The translations under genes and the position numbers were made by a program. DNA of 64,000 bases from Epiperipatus broadwayi (taxonomy: Eukaryota > Onychophora > Udeonychophora > Euonychophora > Peripatidae), in assembly GCA_028023455.1 (NCBI GenBank), contig JAQFVV010000507.1:370501-434500 (forward strand). The letters are read 5' to 3'. Each line of letters begins with the position of its first letter. Positions within the stretch are counted from its first letter, which is position 1. Below the pieces are notes generated by a model. That model saw nothing but the letters and a program-made list of their open reading frames with translations, was not told where the DNA came from and did no database searches. This document shows positions 11,814 to 22,719 of this stretch, in pieces.

Positions 11814-11909
11814 AAAAATATCCTGGATCTATACCTTGATGATCCAATGCTTTAATCACTGAAGAAATGTTTATAGAATCAAATGCCTTTTCACAATCTA
11901 CAAATCCAT
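11814..11909 (-). repeat. Antisense patch of young RTE reverse transcriptase
   Basis: About 91 bases match 15565-15655 of RTE-2 with only three mismatches that I can count, in the same minus orientation. The segment encodes the FVDYEKAFDSI region (plus-strand mark AATGCTTTAATCACTGAAG). It lies inside the plus-strand, far more decayed RTE-1, which already has its own version of this region at 11060-11150. Confidence 0.8.
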
Positions 11910-12134
11910 ATGTTGTTAATAAAAGATGATAGTAGATAGGCAGCTTAAGTCTTAAACTAGATCCAAAACGATTGAAAAAATATAAAAAAAGACTATATAT
12001 GATATGGCTTGATGAGATAATGAAGTTTACTGGAGTAAACTAAAAAAGAGAAAGTATAAATCAGAGAAGTTGAATTATAGAGGAGATCTTCATCTAATAG
12101 TAGAGTTATAATTGAAAATGATGATGATGTTGTA

Positions 12135-13180
12135 TAGGTAAAAATTAAGGCAGTCTCTAAAAATCTATATTAAGAAAAAAATATCTTTAACAGCTTCTCA
12201 TAAAGGAATAGAAAAGAAAAAACACTATTTATCTGGTTTGTCAATTGCTACATGGTCGAGGTTCGAACTGTTTTCCATTCTTATTATAATGTTTAGCTAA
12301 GCATATGTTATCTATCAGATGGCTATCTATATTTAAAATTCTAAACCTATCCGAAAATTTTAAAAAATATCAACCTTGATATCCAGCATGGATTTGAATC
12401 GAACCATAAATACTATTGCTGCATTATGCCAGTTGTTAGTCAACAACTGAAAATTATTACTTTTAAAAATATTTATCCATAAATAATAATGAAAAAATCT
12501 TAATTATGCATATTTTTATATTAACTTGAATAAATTGTATAATAGAAGGGATGACTATTTTAGCAAAATAGAATTAAAAAAAGAATATCAGGCAGTTGAA
12601 ATAGAAAAACAATCAAAGAGTTTGCAAATCAGAATATATTTAAAAGATAACTTATTTTTTTATGATAACAATAATATAAAATATATCCCCAGTTAACTTA
12701 TTAAAAGCAACAATAATAATATATTATTGACATTTAATATAAAATTAAATTATTACAAGAATTAATAAATATATAATTTAATTTTATTATTTATTTCTAC
12801 TATTAAAATTTGTTCCAATTTATAACAAGATATATATTCATTCATATAAACACACATATTTATATCATTTATATAATGAAAAAAGTCTGTACAATAGTAG
12901 AGACTCATAATTGCTTTGCTAGTTATATTTATATTACTTGAGTATGTATGCATGATCATAAAAAAATATAAAGCATACTCGCAAAAAGTACTATATATAT
13001 ATAGAGTACGACCATAAAAATATAATGCATACTCACAAATAGTACTATAATAGAATATATAAAATAATAATGATTAAAAAAAATCAATTTGCTACGTGCA
13101 CTTCAAAATATAGAATTAAAAAAGTTACTTTTATATTTATGCAAGATCAATCCAAATTTTTGCTCAAGTTTCCAGTTTCA
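12135..13180. other. AT-rich stretch, possible tRNA-like remnants
   Basis: No gene was recognised. Two Pol III B-box-like motifs stand out: GAGGTTCGAACT at about 12258 (plus) and, on the minus strand, GGTTCGATTC at about 12394-12403 preceded by TGGCATAATGCAGC. Neither folds into a full cloverleaf by eye. Two similar lines near 12970-13050 (ATACTCGCAAAAAGTACTAT and ATACTCACAAATAGTACTAT) form a short direct repeat of about 60 bases. Confidence 0.4.
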
Positions 13181-13189
13181 TCGTCATCA

Positions 13190-13345
13190 TAATAATAGTC
13201 TCACAGCAAAACTTGTAAGAGCTAGCTTAAAGTTTTGTAAGTCTCCAGGTTTGAACCCATACAAAATCATAAAAATGCATTTTTTTTTTCAAATAAGAAT
13301 CAAATATATATAGATATTAAGTACAATTCAACATATAAATATAAC
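13190..13345 (+). repeat. tRNA-like SINE family, copy 1
   Basis: Contains a B-box-like CAGGTTTGAACCC (13246-13258) after a head with ACAGCAAAACTTGTAAGAGC, which loosely suits an A box. It is followed by a body with CAAATAAGAATCAAATATATA and GTACAATTC. The same head, B box and body order occurs at 13430-13585. A cloverleaf is not complete, so it may be a SINE or an old tRNA-derived repeat. Confidence 0.5.
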
Positions 13346-13429
13346 TTGTCTTTGACAAAAAAAAATTAATCACTGAAATTTCTCAGAAAACAAACATTTT
13401 CTCAATGACAAAAACCTATTAAAATAGTT

Positions 13430-13585
13430 ATCATCAAACCATGTGACCCACAGTAAACCCTACATTAGTTTAAAGGTTGCATAAATCTCTGTGTTTAAAC
13501 CCAGAAAAATACCCCAAACACACTTTTTTCCAAGTAAGAGCCAACTATATATAAATATGAAATACAATTCTACAAATAAAATGTT
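13430..13585 (+). repeat. tRNA-like SINE family, copy 2
   Basis: Aligns along its length with the repeat 240 bases upstream. The B-box region is decayed to GTGTTTAAACCC (13491-13502); the body shows CAAGTAAGAGCCAACTATATA and ATACAATTC. Spacing and same-strand order could mean two insertions or a tandem duplication. Confidence 0.5.
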
Positions 13586-13589
13586 TTCT

Positions 13590-14570
13590 TTGCAATTATC
13601 CATGGAATGGTCAACTAGCAAAAAATGTCATCCACCAACATACACAACCCTCTCAAACAAAATGTCTAGCTACCAAGAATATATCACCCTCAATAAATTC
13701 TAAACATCATCCCCAAAATGTATCATTGTAAAATATGACTAATATCTACCTACAAATTATCAGAATCTTCACAGCTCTCTATCTGTTTGAAAACTTCCTA
13801 ATTATCTGCATATAACAGTAGTGAACACTTGATTATCACATATACATAAAAACATTGAATAATATAACTGATAAAATATTTCCATGAATAATTCATTGAT
13901 TTGAAACAAGAGGCTTTTTTCATTCATATTGCTCAAAACAAAGCCATCTTTATTGGAAGGTTATGACTTTGCTATATGTATGACATTAATTTTTGTTATT
14001 AGTTTACTTAATTTATTTATCATAGAGTAATGTTATACATATTTCAAATACTTTAATGAGACCAGAGCAAATGATATCCAGATCCAAACTATCTTAATTG
14101 AAGGAGAAATACAACAATTTATGGAACTCTGTTCTTCAAACCAAGTGAGATTGAATCCAAAATGGACTCATTCAAGTGCCACCACAGTCTAATTCACTAA
14201 TGGACAATTGCATTGATTGGAGAACTACACCCATAGTAATATTTGTAACCTTTGTTTCATGACGTACTCATTTTTTGTGTTATTTTTCCTGATGTAATCA
14301 TTTCTTAAGTACATATAAAGTTTAATTTGAAACATATAATAATAATCATCATCACCATCATCATCTTATGGTTAGTTATTAAAGAGATCCTTTAACATTT
14401 GAACAAAAACATTACATTTCTTAGAAATATCAAGATTTCCATTCACATTTCTTGATGTGGATTAGGAATTTATAAGTATACATAAAAATATCAGTATATA
14501 TAAAGTGATTCTACAGTTTAAATTGTTGATTGTTATTTATATTAGGATTGACTAAGTGTTAACTGGTTTT
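13590..14570. other. Unassigned, slightly C-richer stretch
   Basis: From 13590 to 13800 the plus strand is C- and A-rich (CCACCAACATACACAACC), and near 14100-14230 there is an unremarkable mixed-composition patch. No protein family, RNA gene or repeat partner was found in the window. A CATCATCACCATCATCATC run lies at about 14348-14366. Confidence 0.4.
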
Positions 14571-14599
14571 TAATGGTTATATATATATATCATCATCAT

Positions 14600-16169
14600 C
14601 ATCAACTATTATCAATCCACTGCAGGGTGAAGGTCTCTCCAAGTTCTATCCATCTTTTCCTATCTTTAGCTTCTTTTCTCCACTTCACTCCTGCACACTT
14701 TCTTATTACATCCATCTATCTCACATGTGGGCTCTTTCTGGGTCTTTTACAATCTCTTGGAATCCAGTTTAAAATTTTAATTGTCCATCTATTATCATCT
14801 CTTCTAGTAATATATCCAGCCCAACTAAACTTCAATCTTTTAATTTTTTCAATGAGTCAGTAACACCTGTTTGTTCTCTTACCCATACATTGCATTTTTG
14901 ATCTCTTCTTGCTACTCCCAACATGCATCTCTCCATACTTCTTTGAGTGGTCTGAAGTCTCTGTATTGCTCTTCTATTAAGTGTCCAAGTCTCAGATCCA
15001 TAAGTAAGAACTGGCAAAACACATTTATTAAAAACCTTCCTTTTCAAACACATAGGCATATTTCCTTTTAGTATCAAGTTATTTCTACCAAAAGCACTCC
15101 AACCAAGTTTAATTCTATGATTAATTTCATCCATTATGTTTCCATCTGTATTAATAATCTGACCAAGGTATTTGTAACTATTAACTTCTTCTAATTCATC
15201 ATAATCAATCTTTATTTTGAAAAAATCTATTAAACATTACTTTAGTCTTTTTAACATTTATCTTTAGTCCTACTTTCATACTTTCATCTGATAACTCCTG
15301 CAACATTTCCTGTAACTCTAAAGCATTATTTTCAAAAACAACTACATAATCTGCAAAATCTAAATCACTTAATAATCTCCATTTACTTTCACTCCTTTAA
15401 CTTCCCATTTTAATCCACAAAATACTTCTTGCAGCACTGCTGTAAAAAGTTTTGGAGATATAGTCACCCTGTCTTACACCCTTTTCAATGTTGATTTTCC
15501 TATTATCATTATGTAATCTAATTGTTGCTATTGCATTTTTATAAATATTCTTTAAAATATGACAATATCCTGGATCTACACCATGATGATCCAATGCTTT
15601 AATCACTGAAGAAATGTTTATAGAATCAAATGCCTTTTCATAATCTACAAATCCTAAGCATAATGGCAACTTAAATTCATTTGTCCTTTCTATACCTTCT
15701 CTCAATATCTGGATATGACCTACTGTACTAAAACCTTTTTAAATCCAGCTTGTTCTCTTGGTTGGTGGAAATCTAGGATTTTCTGTAAGATGAATTGTAA
15801 TTATCTTAGTAAAAATTTTGTATAACACTGATAAAAGACTGATAGGTCTGTAATTTCTAATATCTTCTTTATCATCTTTTTTAAATATTAATATTATTAC
15901 TGCATTCTTCCAATCATCTGGTACATCTTTATCATTTAGACATTTGATATATAACATTGCTAAAAATTTTCTATTTCTTCATCTGCTTCTTTTAATATAT
16001 CAATTATAATTCCATCATTACCTGGAGCCTTCCCTTTCTTCATAAATTTAATTGCATGTCTCATTTCCTCATTCAAAATTCTGGGCAATTCAGAAGATAT
16101 AATAGGTATAGGAGGCACTTGTTCTTTATTACGATATAATTCTTGATAAAAGTCTTCTACACATTTCAT
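14600..16169 (-). pseudogene. RTE-2 reverse transcriptase and C-terminus, broken
   Basis: Blocks in order on the minus strand: KKGKAPGNDGI near 16030, a frameshift at about 15958, then IILIFKKDDKEDIRNYRPIS near 15880 and LLSVLYKIFTKII. A second break near 15738 is followed by GFVDYEKAFDSI near 15645 and VRQGDYIS near 15475. The catalytic FADD motif reads FADY at about 15340-15352, so the second metal-binding aspartate is lost. Downstream come YLGQIIN near 15165 and INHRIKLGWSAFGRN near 15110. LPVLTYGSETWTL lies near 15015 and TTQRSMERCMLGVARRDQ near 14945. All are hallmark positions of RTE-type polymerases. It is a recent but dead copy. Confidence 0.9.
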
Positions 16170-16277
16170 GATGTCACCTCTCTTTTTAGTAATAATGCAA
16201 TCTTTTTTTCTTATTGCAGATATAAATTTCCTACCAATACCAAAATGTTGTTTTACACTCTTTAGACTTTTATTCTC

Positions 16278-17437
16278 TTATACTGCTTTCCTTGCTAGTT
16301 CACAATTATACTTTCTTATATCATTTTCAACTCTTTTCTGCATGATTTTACAAAATTTGAGATATTCAATCTTTTTTAATGCATCTTTGTTGTATACCCT
16401 CATATTCCTTTTTTTCTTCATAAATTCTCTAGTCTCAGTAGAAATTTTATTGATCAATTGCTGCTTTTTTCTACCAGCTATCTTTGTTGCAGTTTTTAAA
16501 AGTGTATCAGGTATTTTCCTGTTAATGTCATTCAAATCTGAATCATGTTCAAAATCTACTAATACTTGAAACCGATTTGTAAGTTTTAATTTAAATTCAT
16601 TAGAATGTTTCTGAAGATTAGGAATATCAACTGTAAATATTGTTTTTCTTAATAATTTTTGTCTCTCTACTTTTGCATTAACATGTATCTTACATCTTAT
16701 TAATCGATGATCATTTCCTGTGTTAAATTTGTTAAGAACATTACAGTCTTGAAATATGTATTTTCTGTTAGTCAAAATATAATCCAATTCTGCTGTACCT
16801 TCATTTGGATGCTCCCATGTCCATTTCCTTTTAACATTTTTCTCAAAAAAAGAATTCATAATATAAAGTTTTTCTTTTTCTGCAAACTCCACAAGTCTAT
16901 GTCCTCTCTCATTTCTATTACCATAACCAAAATTACCTACAGCATTTTCATCTTTCATTTGTTTACCAATTCAAGCATTACAGTCTCCCATAACAATTTT
17001 AAAATGTTGTTTACTCTGATCAAAAGCCTTTTGTACATCCATATAAAAATCTTTTACTACTTCATCACTATGAGAACTTGTTGGGGCATAAATCTGAATT
17101 ATCTGTGTTTGGTATCAGCTATTAAGTTGTAAAACTAATCTTGCCACTCTGTCCAATACACCATCAATCTCCACAATGTTATTATTCCATTTTTTATTTA
17201 TAATGAATCCTACTCCACTTGTATTCCAATATTTGTGCTTTTACAATAGAGTATATGTCCACTTTTTAAATCAATTGTTTCTTCACCTTTTCTTCTAACT
17301 TCACAAAGTTCAATAATGTCCCGGTTAATATAAGACAGTTTTTTTTCTAACTCTTGCAATCTGCCTTCACTTGAAAGTGATCTACAGTTGTAAGTACCTA
17401 AATAAAAAGTCATCATCAAATGGCAGACTGAGTCCAC
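16278..17437 (-). pseudogene. RTE-2 endonuclease and linker, broken
   Basis: The start follows the AP-endonuclease pattern: TYNCRSLSSEGRLQELEKKL near 17390, then IIELCEVRRKGEE near 17320. MGDCNA (16974-16991) stands for the family MGDFNA and is followed at once by a TGA stop (16971-16973) where the family has Lys. Another stop is at 17115-17117. The frame from 16958 reads GNRNERGHRLVEFA (residues 13-26), WTWEHP (46-51), ELDYILTNRKY (57-67) and GNDHRLI (81-87); the last is the S/N-D-H motif needed for cutting. A lysine-rich linker follows to 16278, ended by a stop (the ATATAAGAGAAT region). Apart from the stops, the domain is complete and close to family length. Confidence 0.88.
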
Positions 17438-17799
17438 AATCAGGGGATTTTTAGCACTCTCTGCCTTTGGCCACCAATCGTTGCCTTGGTTGGTGACTTT
17501 ACAGCCTCCTGGGAATAAGGGCCATGATTTATTTTTGTCTGTGATAATTATATGTATTGGAAAAAAATATTTTTAAACTCAGAGGTAAAAAGCCAATAAA
17601 CTCACCATGCTGGCTAATGTGTGTTGGTGAGCAGCCCATTCATGTTCATATATTATATGAATAATCACATAGTAATAACAGCTGCAACAATAACAACGTA
17701 TGGAGTGAACATTAGGAATTTGCCTTGCTTGGTTCCTTTATGGCCTCCAAGAGGCATCAAAGAGTCTCCTTTCACTTAATAGCAAACTCCTTTTTAAGT

Positions 17800-20700
17800 T
17801 TGAGATAAGTTTTAGTGTGTGGTAAAATGTTAGTCATGAATTTTTTTTCCTTCTCGCTTGATTTTATGAGAAGATATGTTACCTATAAAGCATTAAACTG
17901 TGTTTCTATGACAATAATAGTATTGATATAAGAATGTTTTATTATTAATTGTATGAAATTGTAAATAGATTTTATTCCTATTTAAAATGGATATGTCAAT
18001 AATAAAGCATATACATTGGATAAAAGCTTTTTTTTGTTATATATATATATTACTACATTCACAATAATAAATTACAAACAGTACAACTAAATGCCTGATG
18101 TCTCAAACATATTTGTCATTTTATTTGTATAGTATATTAAAAAGATGTATCATGTAAAAATATATTTCCAGTGCAGTATAGTGACAATATATTATAAATT
18201 GTTTACTTTGTCCCTTAGAATAAAAAAAATGGTATTTGTATTATGAAATATTAATGTTTGTTGTATATAATAATTCTAAAATATTTATTTTTTGTATAAT
18301 AAAATTTTTATTTGAGAGACAATAGTTGGAATTGGCTAAAGAGTTACAAAGGTATTGATATAGTTATTATGATATCAATGGCAAAAGTTATAAATAGAAC
18401 TGAATAGAAAAACTCCCTCTTTCTACTTTGGCTTCAACAGAAGTGAATGCAAGTTTCTTTCTTATGACTTTTTAAATTTATTTTTAAAAGTATATGATTA
18501 ATAATTAGCTGAAAGCAATAATGTTTATCCATTAACTAGACAGGATTGTTGAATTTGTGAGAAATGATGGTTTATTGAAATATGAAATGTAATTGTTAGC
18601 ATTTTAAAACCATCAGAATGTTTCATTGCTTTAAGAAATGAATATTATCTACATTGCAATGATGAATTTCTAAAAAGCTAGTACTATAAAGTGTACACAC
18701 AGATTATATTCTTTTACAAATATAATTTTATAAGCTTGATGAATAGTTTATACACCAGATAAAATTGGTTCAATTTTCATAACATCAATATGGATGAAAC
18801 TAGCATCTGTTTACTTGTAACCTTTTATAAACTGAATACTTGTTAAATGAAAAGATATCTACATTGCATCATCAGAATATAAGTTAGTGTTTGCACACTT
18901 ATAACATTATATAGATCAAATATCTGATGAATAAAAAGAAAATTTGAATACTTGGAAAATATTGGAATTAATAAAATGTGTTTTGAATCTTATAATTTTT
19001 CATGATATTTTCCTTTCTCAGGAATAACAAAACATTGTCTAATCACAATTAAAAAAACATAATGCCTAGAACTATGATACTGTTTTAGAAAGCCATATTT
19101 AAAATTATTACTAAGTCTTTTGCTTATATTTATCATTATTATTGCTATATATATATATTTCATTTAAAATGTATTGTATTATTGATATAATTAATAGTAT
19201 ATTTTAGGCTAAGTAGTAATCTATTTACATACCTAAATATAAGAGAGTTATGTTTTTCTAAGTTTTAATTTAAAATATTCATTTTTTAAATTTATTGATT
19301 ATAAATTAACGTTAGAAATATTCACTTATATTATGAGTTCAAAAAGATTATATTGTAATAAGTATTTATTTCATTTTGTTGTCTTAAATTTATATTAATA
19401 AATAAGTAGATTTATATATATAATATTTCGATGAACTATATTTTTTATATAAAGTATAAAAGAAAATATATCTTGAACTCTCATATTTTGGAAAGTATAA
19501 ATGTTCTATAACATTTTTTTTGTGTGTTACATAAACATATGTATTTGTATGCAGTATTCATTAAGTGGAAATTAATGTGAAATCACTTATTTAAATATAA
19601 AGTTAATGTCATTTGAAAACATATTATTTAAAGCATATACTTCAAATGTTTATTTGCCATATATATATATGATTTTAATTTGTCAATTTGTTAATAAATT
19701 TTGAATTTATTTAAAACAAATAGCTTTCTTGGTTGTTATTCAATTTTATAATGCAAATTTATTGATTAATTGTATTTGGATAAGATAATATTCACTAATA
19801 GATTATATCACATAATTCATCAGAAGCAGTTATAAAAATAGTTTGGAAATCAAAACATAGGATAAGTAAAAAAGTATAATTATATAACATTTTGTTTGTA
19901 TTAAATTTAATGCTTATTAACTGACCAGGTGCACATCTTATAAAGCAATAGACATTCTTAAATATTTAATGAGTAATTGGAAGCTTATTGTAATTATTTT
20001 GTTTGTAACAATTAATAGATATATTAAAATAGAAATTATATATGAACTGGTTTGATGATTGATAAAGATGCAAATATAATAATTTTTGAAGATGAATAAA
20101 AGTAGTTGCAATGAGATGTTCATGTATTTTATTTTAAGCCATTATTAATTAAAAAGGAATGTTATATGAAGTCAGTATACAACCATAAAGATAATAATTT
20201 TATTCAGTTATAGAGCTAGTAATAGTAATATATTTTATACTGGTACAAATTAGAGTGATTTGCTTTAATTACATTTAAAGTTCATTAATATGGATCATAA
20301 ATTCATTGTAAATATTAAATTTTAATATTAATATTTGACTATGATAAATCTAACAATCTTTCATATGTTTTGACAGTTATAAACTAAAGTTTTAATAACT
20401 TAGCTTTAATAAACTGAAGAGGAATAGAATGTGATTTGTCAATTGTTGGAATAAACATCAATTAAGAATCTATCATTTATTTTATATATTGTTATGATTC
20501 ATTATTGAAAATCTTAAGGTTATTTATTTAAAAGGATGATTTTATTTTATATTTTAATTTGGTGGAAGTGGAAAGAAATGTTTGATTGATTGATTTTGTA
20601 TTATTACTAATTATTTAATCTTATTATATAAATGACATAGCAAAAGTATATTGATATTAGTGAAATAATGCAGCTGAGTTAGTATTATGTTTGATTTTAT

Positions 20701-21110
20701 TTAGTTGTAATTAGAAATTAATTATTGATTGTAAACATGTTCAGCATAAGTTTGACTTTTGGTACAAGTTTGTATTATTATAAACAGTGTGTTAATTCAT
20801 GAGTAATATTAAAGTGTATTTGTGTAATTATTGCCATTATTTTTATTTAATTATAAGGGATTTATATAATAGGCATATACCGTTATTTATAAGATAGTGA
20901 TATTTGGTTTTATTGCTTTATCATTAATCTATTGCAAATAATGCTTATATTTTACGATAGCCTGAAGTAATGTTTTACTTGTTTTCTATCCATTTTAAAT
21001 ATTATAGGAATCTATGAAATTATAACAAAAATTATTATCACTGTTTTATTTACTTTTTATTGACTTAAGTGATAGATTGTTATTAATTGAGTGATATTCA
21101 TTTTTCTTTA
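17800..21110. other. Long AT-rich stretch without a recognised gene
   Basis: Low-complexity A/T sequence with few CpGs, short ATATAT runs (18036-18050, 19146-19160, 19659-19670) and no protein-like frame longer than about 60 codons. No RNA gene or dispersed repeat partner was recognised. Confidence 0.6.
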
Positions 21111-21116
21111 GTTTAT

Positions 21117-21505
21117 TATTTTCATTCTGTTACAAATGATACTACAATTCACAGGCATTAATAAATTAGGATTGTTCTTCTTTGATTCATAGTTTTACTT
21201 TTTTACAAATGGTGATCAATAATTAGGCTATGACTTAGAATACAGTATGAACCATAAACGGATTTCAACTTCAGAATATATGTTTTATTGGGTTGCAAAT
21301 GATGACCAACAATTGAGTTATATTTTCAATCAGATTATATTAGTTTTCATTTTCTACTCATTATAGTTATTCATTTATAAATGTCTCCCAAATCTGTGAT
21401 GCATTAAAAGAAGAGCCTACTCTCATTTTTATTGTTACAAGTGGTGCAGCAATTCCCAGACATTAAACTAGGACCATTTTTTGTGGTTCACATATTTATT
21501 CTGTT
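21117..21505 (+). repeat. Cluster of four related degenerate units
   Basis: Related motifs begin at about 21131 (TACAAATGATACTACAATTC), 21204 (TACAAATGGTGATCAATAAT), 21294 (TGCAAATGATGACCAACAAT) and 21437 (TACAAGTGGTGCAGCAATTC). The first and last also share a longer 3' part: ACAGGCATTAATAAATTAGG against CCAGACATTAAACTAGGACC, then TTCATAGTTTTA against TTCACATATTTA. Spacing is irregular (73, 90, 143 bases), so it is not a simple satellite. Confidence 0.5.
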
Positions 21506-22624
21506 ATAATATATATATAATTGAAAATTAAAAATATAAATTTGTAAATGCTTAATAAAAAGAAAACAAAAGTTAAAAATATTTAGTATTAAAGGATAAT
21601 AAATTTAATTAGAATGCCGTCATAAAAATAAATGCTGATATTTAAATCAAATCATTAACCTTCTTGCCTCATATTCTATGTAGATGAAATTCTTTATCAT
21701 TTTTTTTTTGATAATCCCTATACATTATTTTTTTACACACATTTAGAATTATTTTCCAAAGTTATTGTTTGTAAATGTAGTTTTAATTAATACAAAACCA
21801 TCTAACAGTAGCATAAATAAACTGATATGAATGGTTGGTAAAACTTCCTTTTGATAGTATTAAACCAAATATAATAAAATGCTTTTTAAGTAAGCCTTAC
21901 TATTTTTCGATAAAATTTGTCATAATCAAATAAATACATTATTTTTAAGTTTTAAAGCATCATTCACTAATCTACATTAAATTTTTCTAAATCCAGGACA
22001 ATTTTTTTATGCCACATGATATTAAAGTAAATTGTGCAGCAGATAAAAAACGAATTTAAAATTAGATTTAAAAACAGGAATATTGATGGAATCCAGTGGA
22101 AACATGTTTGTTTTTATTTTTAACTTTTAGAAAGTAATTTAAATAGTATTTAATATGTAATTATTATTATTTAATTAAATAATACTTTTAATTATATTTT
22201 TAGCTTTTTTATAATTTTGAAGACTTCCAATACAAAACAACTTTCAAGTAAGCTTCACTAGTAAATATATTTTTTGTCTTTTAAATAGTATATCCAGTTA
22301 TTATTTTTTAATTAAATAATATTTTAAATTAATAATTAGACATTTTTATTAATTTATAATTTGAGACAAAAAGTGTAAAAAAACACGCATTAAGTTTCTT
22401 TTAAATCTATATTAATAAAATAATGTTAAAAATGCTTTAAAAATATCTTCTTTTTTTATATATATATTTTAAAATATAAACATATAATAAAATATCAATA
22501 ATGGATTTTACTTTCTGAAAGTCAGTGTTAATTTCTAGGGTCTTTTTTTATTAAACCAATTGTCTTGTAATATATCATTATTCAGAAACATGATATTTGA
22601 TTGATATTAGAAGTTAATATTGTC

Positions 22625-22710
22625 AAGCTTTGGTGGTGAGTGGTTAGCACAGCTGCCTTACAAGCAGTTGTCCATGGGTTCGCTTTCCAGCCAATGCTTT
22701 GACACATAAA
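22625..22710 (+). repeat. Minimal tRNA-Val-derived retroposon, copy 1
   Basis: Positions 22627-22696 fold like a tRNA. The acceptor halves GCTTTGG and CCAATGC pair at six of seven positions. The A box is AGTGGTTAGCAC, and the anticodon arm CTGC-CTTACAA-GCAG carries a TAC (valine) anticodon. The B box is GGGTTCGCTTTCC. Only a 14-base trailer (TTTGACACATAAAA) follows before the duplication. The insertion is flanked by AATATTGTC on both sides (22616-22624 and 22711-22719). It is too diverged to be a working tRNA; it looks like a retroposed pre-tRNA or a very short SINE. A second copy is at 42328-42418. Confidence 0.8.
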
Positions 22711-22719
22711 AATATTGTC

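Larger units (their letters stand above)
9205..12135 (+). mobile_element. RTE-type LINE, old copy RTE-1
   Basis: This is a heavily decayed plus-strand copy of the element seen better at 14580-17800. Landmarks: TYNCRSLSS near 9280 (start of the endonuclease), a FYVDAENAFDHTK region near 9612, YILTNKKY near 10217, LQKYTNEFKL near 10345, HYEKAFDSL near 11070 (reverse-transcriptase motif), INHKIKLEWSAFGRN near 11475, and a terminal WLDEIMKFTGVN near 12007. It ends in a short ATGATGATG run at 12117-12129, typical of RTE tails. Stops and frameshifts are everywhere. It is interrupted by a nested repeat (9690-10060) and by an antisense patch (11814-11909). The 5' UTR seen in the other copies is not visible, so it is probably truncated at the 5' side. 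Confidence 0.75.
14580..17800 (-). mobile_element. RTE-type LINE, best-preserved copy RTE-2
   Basis: This is a minus-strand, nearly full-length element. The 5' UTR (about 17800-17440) matches that of RTE-3 at 46620-47090, for example the CTCTCTGCCTTTGGC mark. A single ORF follows: apurinic endonuclease, linker, reverse transcriptase and a C-terminal domain ending near 14600. The 3' end is a TGATGATGATGATGAT run (about 14590-14604), the simple tail characteristic of RTE elements. RTE elements encode one protein that nicks target DNA and primes reverse transcription there. Several stops and frameshifts, plus a damaged catalytic motif, make it inactive. It is much less decayed than the other two long copies here, so it is the youngest. 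Confidence 0.9.

Noticed and set aside
14348-14366. CATCATCACCATCATCATC run as a fourth RTE tail
   Set aside because: The sequence to its right does not match the RTE 3' region, so it is only a short simple repeat.
16168-17132. Plus-strand frames of 133 and 141 codons
   Set aside because: Antisense shadows of the RTE-2 endonuclease and linker.
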